Assembly (NCBI GenBank): GCA_002315735.1
Contig: DCIA01000001.1
Coordinates: 12,544 to 76,543, forward strand
Direction: 5' to 3'
DNA length: 64,000 nucleotides
Source: Clostridiales bacterium UBA1738
Lineage (GTDB): Bacteria; Bacillota; Clostridia; UBA1381
The notes below the pieces were generated by a model, which worked only from the letters and a program-made list of their open reading frames with translations, did no database searches and was not told the DNA's origin. The translations under genes and the position numbers were made by a program. Positions 57,951-64,000 of this stretch are shown in pieces. Positions within the stretch are counted from its first letter, which is position 1; each line of letters begins with the position of its first letter.

Positions 57951-60179
57951 ATGGGAACAAATGAAATTTTAAAATACCCTGATAGTGTGGGCCATATTGC
58001 CGACGAAACAAATGTAATAATAGAAAAAGTTATTGAAAAAGTTAAAAAGACATCGCCAAGTGCAAATACAGATATGATTTATGTTGCGTATCGTATTGCA
58101 AAGGCAGCACATAAAGGACAGATTAGAAAATCGGGTGAGCCGTATATTATTCACCCCGTTCAAATTGCATATATTGCATCAGAACTGTCAATGGATAGTG
58201 TTGCTATTTGTGCGGGACTTTTGCATGATGTTATTGAGGATACACCATACACTTATGAAGATATTGTAACACTTTTTGGAACACAAGTTGCTGAAATTGT
58301 TGACGGGGTTACAAAACTTAAAAGAATTCAATACACCGACCAACAAGAAGAACAGGTGGAAAACCTAAGAAAAATGTTTTTTGCGATGAGCCGTGATATT
58401 AGAGTTATCATTATTAAACTGATTGACCGACTTCATAATATGCGAACACTTGATTTTCAGCCACATCAAAAGCAACTTTCCATTGCAAAGGAAACACTTG
58501 ATGTTTATGCGCCACTTGCTCACAGACTCGGTATTTCTAAAATCAAGTCAGAACTTGAGGATTTATCGCTAAAATATCTTGACCCTATCGCATATCAAGA
58601 AATTGGGGATAGCATAAATCAAAAGAAGGAAGAAAGAGAAAAATTTGTTTCAGGGATTATTGATGACTTAAAAGAAAGGCTATCCGGTGCGGGAATTGAA
58701 TGTAGTATTACAGGCAGAGCAAAACATTTTTACAGCATATTTAGGAAAATGTATGGTCAAAACAAGACTATTGATGAAATTTATGACCTTTTTGCAGTAC
58801 GAGTAATAGTAAACACTGTTTCGGAGTGTTATGCCGTGCTTGGTGAAGTTCACGATATGTACACACCGCTACCGTTAAGATTTAAAGATTATATCGCTAT
58901 GCCAAAACCTAATATGTATCAGTCGCTTCACACGACGGTTGTCGGGACTGACGGAACACCGTTTGAAATACAGATTAGAACATGGGAGATGCATAAGGTC
59001 GCAGAAGAAGGTATCGCAGCACACTGGAAGTACAAAGAAGGAAAATCCGGCGCCAGTTCTATGGATAAAGAACTGGAATGGGTTCGGTCACTTATGGAAA
59101 CACAGGCTGATATCCTAGATGCTGACCAGTTTATGAACAGTTTGAAAATTGATATGTTCTCCGACCAAGTTTTTGCGTTTACGCCAAAGGGGAAGGTAAT
59201 TCCGCTTCCAAACGGCTCGACAGTTATTGACTTTGCATTTGCAATCCATACGCAAGTCGGTAGCAAAATGGTAGGCTCAAAGGTAAACGGCAAAATAGTG
59301 CCGAACACCTATAAACTTAAAAACGGCGATATAATTGAGATTATGACCTCTCAACAAGCAAAAGGCCCAAGCAGAGATTGGCTTAAAATTGTAAAAACAT
59401 CACAGGCAAAAACGAAGATTAATCAATGGCTAAAACGAGAAAGACGTGATGAAAACATAATTCACGGTAAAGAAATGTTAGAGCGAGAGGCTAAAAGGCT
59501 TAATCTCCCTGTGTCTGCTGTATTAAAGGACGAATGGCTTGCACCAATGTACAAAAAGTACACACTAAACGGAATAGAAGATTTGTATGCAAGTGTGGGA
59601 TATGGTGGACTTTCTTCACAAAAGGTAATAATGTATCTTCGTGAAGTTTACTTAAAGGAACAGAAAAAGAAAGAGCCGGAGGAAAATATAAGACCGACTC
59701 ATGCGCTGCGTAAAAAAACAAATACAAGCGGCATTGAGGTAAAAGGTATTGATAATTGTCTTGTAAGGCTTTCAAAATGCTGTAATCCTGTGCCGGGCGA
59801 CGATATAGTTGGATTTATCACAAAGGGCAGGGGGGTATCTGTACATCGTGCAGATTGTCCTAATATTCAACCGAATGCGCTATCGGAGGAGGATAAAAAC
59901 AGGTTTATTGTTGTTTCTTGGAGTGGGACAAACAAAAATTCCTATGTTGCAACGTTAAAGGTTTTGGCAATGGATTCAACAGGGCTTATGATGAAAATAT
60001 CAACTGTTTTGGCTGATATGGGGCTAAACTGCGTTTCGGTAAACGCAAGAAGATTAAAAGATAAAACATCTGTTATGACTTTCGGCGTGGAAATATCGGA
60101 TACAGAAGCATTGAAAAAGGCAATGACGAGAATTTCTCAAATATCCGGAGTAATTGAAGTTCAAAGAACTACAAATTGA
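57951..60179 (+). CDS. relA: bifunctional (p)ppGpp synthetase/hydrolase RelA/SpoT (Rel)
   Basis: A 742-residue Rel. The hydrolase HD domain has GQIRKSGEPYIIHPVQIA and GLLHDVIEDTPYTYEDI, including the catalytic HD, so hydrolysis should work. The synthetase domain has RFKDYIAMPKPNMYQSLHTT and EIQIRTWEMHKVAEEGIAAH. TGS (about 385-450, VFAFTPKGKVIPLPNGSTVI), a zinc-finger-like region (CLVRLSKCCNPVPGDDIVGF) and a C-terminal ACT domain follow. GGAGG precedes the ATG. The small S4 gene starts nine bases after the stop. Confidence 0.96.
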   Translation: MGTNEILKYPDSVGHIADETNVIIEKVIEKVKKTSPSANTDMIYVAYRIAKAAHKGQIRKSGEPYIIHPVQIAYIASELSMDSVAICAGLLHDVIEDTPYTYEDIVTLFGTQVAEIVDGVTKLKRIQYTDQQEEQVENLRKMFFAMSRDIRVIIIKLIDRLHNMRTLDFQPHQKQLSIAKETLDVYAPLAHRLGISKIKSELEDLSLKYLDPIAYQEIGDSINQKKEEREKFVSGIIDDLKERLSGAGIECSITGRAKHFYSIFRKMYGQNKTIDEIYDLFAVRVIVNTVSECYAVLGEVHDMYTPLPLRFKDYIAMPKPNMYQSLHTTVVGTDGTPFEIQIRTWEMHKVAEEGIAAHWKYKEGKSGASSMDKELEWVRSLMETQADILDADQFMNSLKIDMFSDQVFAFTPKGKVIPLPNGSTVIDFAFAIHTQVGSKMVGSKVNGKIVPNTYKLKNGDIIEIMTSQQAKGPSRDWLKIVKTSQAKTKINQWLKRERRDENIIHGKEMLEREAKRLNLPVSAVLKDEWLAPMYKKYTLNGIEDLYASVGYGGLSSQKVIMYLREVYLKEQKKKEPEENIRPTHALRKKTNTSGIEVKGIDNCLVRLSKCCNPVPGDDIVGFITKGRGVSVHRADCPNIQPNALSEEDKNRFIVVSWSGTNKNSYVATLKVLAMDSTGLMMKISTVLADMGLNCVSVNARRLKDKTSVMTFGVEISDTEALKKAMTRISQISGVIEVQRTTN

Positions 60180-60188
60180 GGTGATAAA

Positions 60189-60413
60189 ATGGAAAAGGTT
60201 GACATTGAAATAACCACAGAATATATAAAACTAGACCAACTATTAAAATTTTCGGGCATCGCAGAACACGGAGTTATGGCAAAAGAAATGATATTAGATG
60301 GCATCGTTTTGGTAAATGGCGAAGAATGCCTTATGCGTGGCAAAAAAATCAGGAAAGGCGACAAAGTTTTGGCAGAATTTGAAGATGAATCAATCGAAAT
60401 TACGGTGATATAA
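60189..60413 (+). CDS. S4-domain RNA-binding protein YaaA/RlbA
   Basis: A 74-residue single S4 domain: ITTEYIKLDQLLKFSGIAEH then AKEMILDGIVLVNGEECLMRGKKIRKGD. It is the small protein that sits between dnaN and recF in many Firmicutes (YaaA), linked to ribosome assembly. Here it follows relA instead and touches recF (TAA then ATG with no gap). Confidence 0.9.
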   Translation: MEKVDIEITTEYIKLDQLLKFSGIAEHGVMAKEMILDGIVLVNGEECLMRGKKIRKGDKVLAEFEDESIEITVI

Positions 60414-61508
60414 ATGAAGGTTAATAAACTGACTGTTTCCAACTTTCGTAATTATGAAAATGAAGTTATTTCCTTTGGCGAGAACACGAATATTGTCTTT
60501 GGAAATAATGCCCAAGGCAAGACAAATCTTTTAGAGGCAATTTTTCTCTTTTCACACGGAAGAAGTCACAGAACAAAACTAGATACCGAAATGATTAATT
60601 TTGGTAAAGAATCTATGAAATTATGCCTTGAATTTAGCGATAAGGATAGAGATTATCGGGCTTTGATGCAACTTTCGAAAAATGGCAAAAAATCGGTAAA
60701 GATTAATAACGTGCCTATTACAAAATTATCTATGCTTATGAGTTATTTAAATGTTGTGATGTTTTCGCCGGAGGATTTGCAAATAATTAAGGGCGCACCA
60801 CAGGTAAGGAGGCATTTTCTTGATGAGGCAATAAGCCAAATTTATCCGATTTATTTGAAACATCTTATCTCCTATCACAAGAATTTGGCACAAAAAAATA
60901 ATCTTTTGAAGAAGATGAAGTTTTCGGGCAATCTATCAGATGAAATGCTCTCTGTTTGGAATGAACAAATCGCAGAAGACGGTAGTGTCATTATGAATTT
61001 CAGGACTGATTTTATTAATAAAATTAATAACTTTGCATCAAAAATTCATAGGGAAATTTGTGGAGAAAATTTGAATTTACTATATACACCGAGTGTAGAA
61101 TGTGATATAATAAATAAGGAAAATTTTTATAATAAACTAAATGCTGTTGAAAATCGTGAAATTGAAAATGGGAGCAGCCTTTATGGTATTCAAAGAGATG
61201 AAATTAAATTCTTTATCGGCGACAAAGAAATAAAAACATATGCTTCCCAAGGACAACAGCGAACGGCAGTTTTGAGTCTTAAAATGGCACAAGTTGAACT
61301 TATTAATGATTTAAAAGAGGAATACCCTGTTCTTCTTTTGGATGATATTATGAGTGAACTTGATGTTAACAGACGAAGGTATTTATGGGGCAAAATTAAA
61401 GACAAACAAGTGATTTTGACTTGTACCGATATTGACGATGAGGAAACAAAAGAAAATGCGACAATTTTTAATGTCAATTCGGGCACTGTTAAAAGGTTGG
61501 AGGTTTAA
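60414..61508 (+). CDS. recF: DNA replication and repair protein RecF
   Basis: A 364-residue SMC-like ATPase that helps load RecA at gaps. Walker A is GNNAQGKTNLLEAI (about 31-44), the signature region is YASQGQQRTAVLSLKMAQ, and Walker B is PVLLLDDIMSELD. The N-terminal LTVSNFRNYEN is typical. It begins directly at the end of the S4 gene and ends directly at remB, so all three are translationally coupled. Confidence 0.96.
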   Translation: MKVNKLTVSNFRNYENEVISFGENTNIVFGNNAQGKTNLLEAIFLFSHGRSHRTKLDTEMINFGKESMKLCLEFSDKDRDYRALMQLSKNGKKSVKINNVPITKLSMLMSYLNVVMFSPEDLQIIKGAPQVRRHFLDEAISQIYPIYLKHLISYHKNLAQKNNLLKKMKFSGNLSDEMLSVWNEQIAEDGSVIMNFRTDFINKINNFASKIHREICGENLNLLYTPSVECDIINKENFYNKLNAVENREIENGSSLYGIQRDEIKFFIGDKEIKTYASQGQQRTAVLSLKMAQVELINDLKEEYPVLLLDDIMSELDVNRRRYLWGKIKDKQVILTCTDIDDEETKENATIFNVNSGTVKRLEV

Positions 61509-61772
61509 ATGTATCTGCATTTGGGAAATGACCGAGTGGTTATGTCTGAAGATATTATCGGAATATTTGATATGGATAATACAACTGTTTCGGCCAAGAC
61601 AAGAGATTTTTTGACATTTGCCCAAAAAAATGGTAATATTATAGATGTTACTGAAGACTTGCCAAAATCGTTTATACTTGTGTCGGAAAACAATAAAGTT
61701 AATGTATATATTTCTTCCCTAGCCACACGCACGCTTTTAAAACGTGCAAAGTCAGGGAATATGATTATTTAA
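61509..61772 (+). CDS. remB: RemB/YaaB-type DUF370 protein
   Basis: An 87-residue DUF370 protein. It starts MYLHLGNDRVVMSEDIIGIF and includes KTRDFLTFAQ and SSLATRTLLKRA. In Bacillus the homologue between recF and gyrB (YaaB, RemB) is linked to biofilm matrix gene control. Here it holds the same position, one base after recF and 18 before gyrB. Confidence 0.88.
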   Translation: MYLHLGNDRVVMSEDIIGIFDMDNTTVSAKTRDFLTFAQKNGNIIDVTEDLPKSFILVSENNKVNVYISSLATRTLLKRAKSGNMII

Positions 61773-61790
61773 GAAGCAGGAGAAATAGAA

Positions 61791-63710
61791 ATGGAAAAGA
61801 TTGAAACAAAATATGACGAAAACCAAATACAAGTCTTAGAGGGCTTGGAAGCGGTAAGAAAAAGACCCGGTATGTATATCGGTTCTACTTCTGCTGCCGG
61901 TCTTCATCACCTTGTTTATGAAATCGTGGATAACTCTATTGACGAAGCGTTAGCAGGATACTGTACTGAAATCGATGTGTCAATTAACCCTGACAATTCT
62001 ATCACGGTTATAGATAACGGTCGTGGTATTCCGGTTGGTATTCACCCACAAGAAGGAATTCCAACTGTACAAGTTGTTCTTACAATCCTTCACGCAGGGG
62101 GTAAGTTCGGCGGCGGCGGATATAAGGTTTCAGGTGGTCTTCACGGCGTTGGTTCTTCTGTTGTTAATGCTCTTTCAGAAAAACTTGAGGTTGAAGTATC
62201 TGACGGAGTGCATATCCATTATCAAAGCTATGAAAGAGGTAAGCCTACTTGCGAATTAAAGGTAATAGGCGATACCACAAAAACAGGTACTAAGATAACA
62301 TTTAAGCCGGACGGAGAAATTTTTGAAACACTTATTTTTGACGCTGAAATTTTGCTTAAACGTCTTCGTGAGCAAGCGTATTTGAATAAGGGAATAAAAA
62401 TTTTATTTACAGATAAAAGAGTGGAAAATCCTGAAACTAAGGAACTTTATGCAGAAGGCGGTATCAAGGAATTTGTTTCGGAACTAAACAAAAACAAAGA
62501 CCCACTACATGACGATATCATTTATTTTGAAGCATCAAAAAAAGATATGATGGTGGAAGTTGCTATGCAGTACACCGATTCGTACAGCGAAAATATCCTA
62601 AGTTTTGCGAATAATATTCATACTATCGACGGCGGTATGCATGAAACCGGCTTTAAATCAGGTCTTACAAGGGTAATAAACGACTACGCAAGAAAGAATA
62701 ATCTTCTAAAAGAAAAGGAAGCAAACCTATCGGGCGAAGATACAAGAGAAGGTTTGACTACAATTATAAGTGTCAAGGTGTCGGAAGCACAATTTGAAGG
62801 ACAAACTAAGACAAAACTTGGAAATTCCGAAGCAAGAACACTGGTTGAAAATGCATTAAATGATAAATTCTCGGCATTTTTAGAGGAAAATCCAAGAGTT
62901 GCAAAAGCAATTATTGAAAAAACTCTAACGGCATCTCGTGCAAGGGAAGCCGCAAGAAAGGCAAGGGAAGCAACAAGAAAGAATGCACAAGCAAGCAATG
63001 CATCACTTCTTGGAAAACTTGCAAAATGTACCGATGAAGGTGCAGATTATGCTGAAATCTATATCGTCGAGGGAGATTCTGCGGGTGGTTCTGCAAAACA
63101 AGGCAGAAACAGGCGTTTCCAAGCAATTTTACCACTTTGGGGCAAAATGCTTAATGTAGAAAAATCTCGTATTGATAAAGTTTATTCAAATGAAAAACTT
63201 CTTCCTATTATTCAGGCGCTTGGTGCCGGTATCGGTGACGAATTTGATATTACAAAATTAAAATATGGCAAGATAGTTATTATGGCCGATGCCGACGTTG
63301 ACGGCTCGCACATTAGAACTCTTCTTCTTACATTCTTTTTCAGATATATGCGTCCGCTTATAGAAAATGGTAATGTATATTTGGCACAACCGCCACTATA
63401 TAAGGTATTTAAAGGCAAAAATAATAATTTGGTAGAAAAATTTGCATACTCTGATGAAGAAAGAAATTCACTTTTGGAAGAAATGGGTGCAGGTGCTAAG
63501 GTTCAAAGATATAAAGGTTTGGGTGAAATGGACCCTCCTGAACTTTGGGAAACAACAATGAATCCTGAAACAAGAACAATGCTACGTGTTGAACTTGAAG
63601 ATGCTATTGCGGCAGACCAAGTGTTTACAGTGCTTATGGGCGACAAGGTTGAACCAAGACGTGAATTTATCGAAAAACACGCAAAATATGTTTCAAACTT
63701 GGATGTTTAA
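61791..63710 (+). CDS. gyrB: DNA gyrase subunit B
   Basis: A 639-residue GyrB. The GHKL ATPase has LEGLEAVRKRPGMYIGST, EIVDNSIDEALAG, DNGRGIPVG and GGLHGVGSSVVNALS. The transducer domain contains a KKLG-type lysine loop (QTKTKLGNSE). TOPRIM has IVEGDSAGGSAKQGRNR and DADVDGSHIRTLLL, and the C-terminus is RYKGLGEMDPPELWETTMNP. With gyrA (not in the window) it introduces negative supercoils. A terminator follows. Confidence 0.97.
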   Translation: MEKIETKYDENQIQVLEGLEAVRKRPGMYIGSTSAAGLHHLVYEIVDNSIDEALAGYCTEIDVSINPDNSITVIDNGRGIPVGIHPQEGIPTVQVVLTILHAGGKFGGGGYKVSGGLHGVGSSVVNALSEKLEVEVSDGVHIHYQSYERGKPTCELKVIGDTTKTGTKITFKPDGEIFETLIFDAEILLKRLREQAYLNKGIKILFTDKRVENPETKELYAEGGIKEFVSELNKNKDPLHDDIIYFEASKKDMMVEVAMQYTDSYSENILSFANNIHTIDGGMHETGFKSGLTRVINDYARKNNLLKEKEANLSGEDTREGLTTIISVKVSEAQFEGQTKTKLGNSEARTLVENALNDKFSAFLEENPRVAKAIIEKTLTASRAREAARKAREATRKNAQASNASLLGKLAKCTDEGADYAEIYIVEGDSAGGSAKQGRNRRFQAILPLWGKMLNVEKSRIDKVYSNEKLLPIIQALGAGIGDEFDITKLKYGKIVIMADADVDGSHIRTLLLTFFFRYMRPLIENGNVYLAQPPLYKVFKGKNNNLVEKFAYSDEERNSLLEEMGAGAKVQRYKGLGEMDPPELWETTMNPETRTMLRVELEDAIAADQVFTVLMGDKVEPRREFIEKHAKYVSNLDV

Positions 63711-63727
63711 TATATCAATATAAAGCG

Positions 63728-63763
63728 AAAAAAGCCGATAAAACTTATGTTTTATCGGCTTTT
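63728..63763 (+). terminator. terminator after gyrB
   Basis: AAAAGCCGATAAAAC and GTTTTATCGGCTTTT with TTAT loop. The T run is short (four) but the stem is long. Confidence 0.78.
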
Positions 63764-63794
63764 GAAAAAAAATAAAAAAAATAAAAAAAAAGTA

Positions 63795-63823
63795 TTGACA
63801 AAGATTAAATATTGTGGTACTAT
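63795..63823 (+). promoter_or_regulatory. promoter of the tRNA cluster
   Basis: TTGACA (63795-63800), 17-base spacer, TACTAT (63818-63823), about 40 bases before tRNA-Pro. Confidence 0.7.
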
Positions 63824-63863
63824 ATACAAGTCGCTGACGGTGTAGCGTCGATACCGATTATAT

Positions 63864-63940
63864 CGGGATGTAGCGCAGTTTGGTAGCGCATCTGGTTTGG
63901 GACCAGAGGGCCGCAGGTTCGAATCCTGTCATCCCGACCA
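63864..63940 (+). tRNA. tRNA-Pro (UGG)
   Basis: A 77-base cloverleaf with encoded CCA. The acceptor CGGGATG pairs with CATCCCG. The anticodon arm TCTGG/CCAGA holds the loop TTTGGGA, giving anticodon TGG (63898-63900). The T-loop GGTTCGAATCC is normal. This anticodon can read all four proline codons. Confidence 0.96.
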
Positions 63941-63960
63941 AATTGCCGAAAGCAATATAT

Positions 63961-64000
63961 GGGAGTTTAGCTCAGCTGGGAGAGCATCTGCCTTACAAGC
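63961..64000 (+). tRNA. tRNA-Val (UAC), 5' part cut by the window edge
   Basis: Forty bases starting GGGAGTTTAGCTCAGCTGGG. The D-arm is normal, and the anticodon stem TCTGC opens into CTTACAA, giving anticodon TAC (valine). The rest lies beyond the right edge. Confidence 0.85.

Noticed and set aside
57937..63864. Replication origin near recF-gyrB
   Set aside because: I saw no cluster of TTATCCACA-type DnaA boxes and no long non-coding gap; dnaA-dnaN are absent here.
1..64000. CRISPR arrays, insertion sequences and rRNA genes
   Set aside because: I found no regularly spaced direct repeats with spacers, no transposase frames with terminal inverted repeats, and no rRNA-like stretches.

Overview
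The window is a 64 kb chromosomal segment from a low-GC Gram-positive anaerobe. It most likely comes from a spore-forming or spore-related member of the Clostridia. The signs are AT-rich sequence, near-consensus sigma-A promoters with 17-bp spacers, intrinsic hairpin terminators between most units, strong AGGAGG ribosome sites with occasional TTG/GTG starts, a T-box on pheST, ribosomal-protein leaders, a CIRCE element, Rex, Noc, RNase J, MecA, AddB and TrmFO. Carbon metabolism genes (PPi-type phosphofructokinase, pta-ackA, galE, manA, galM, Na/Pi transporter) fit a sugar fermenter that makes acetate. No phage, transposon, CRISPR array or integrated element was seen, and coding density is high.

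Layout. 1-1.9 kb: addB (partial) and murA on the minus strand. 2.0-6.3 kb: the translation block rpmG-secE-nusG-rplK-rplA-rplJ-rplL, running directly into a DUF177 gene and rpmF. It carries two L1-type leader motifs and an L10 leader with attenuator. 6.3-8.4 kb: divergent MFS transporter and TrmH-family methyltransferase. 8.5-19.1 kb: one long tight operon, dprA-topA-trmFO-argS-(TM1266-like)-manA-galM-cysK-mnmA. 19.1-24.6 kb: pfp (minus), rex, rnj, Na/Pi cotransporter. 24.6-25.9 kb: a small accessory patch with an XRE repressor, a divergent membrane protein sharing twin operators, and a small membrane protein. 26-31.4 kb: aconitase, galE, pta-ackA. 31.5-38.9 kb: EF-G-like factor, orphan MsmK/UgpC-type ATPase, radC, noc and rsmG (minus), then infC-rpmI-rplT with an L20-type leader.

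39-49 kb: mecA, yajC, a TIGR04086-type membrane protein, pheST (minus, T-box), three small unknown genes, mgtE and a class A PBP (minus). 49-54 kb: lipoprotein, CIRCE-groESL, NfeD-SPFH-Mrp. 54-56 kb: unknown membrane protein plus SigB/F-type sigma factor, thiT, and a 47-residue alternating-asparagine protein (minus). 56-63.7 kb: recJ-relA-rlbA-recF-remB-gyrB. 63.8-64 kb: tRNA-Pro(UGG) and the start of tRNA-Val(UAC).

Most of the window is housekeeping. The parts that ordinary annotation does not explain are the folded region and short ORF between noc and rsmG, the XRE/twin-operator module at 24.9 kb, the alternating-Asn protein, the sigma factor paired with a membrane protein, and the trio of small proteins at 44.2-45.2 kb. 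Two familiar gene orders are also broken: rplL is not followed by rpoBC, and recF-gyrB is not preceded by dnaA-dnaN.
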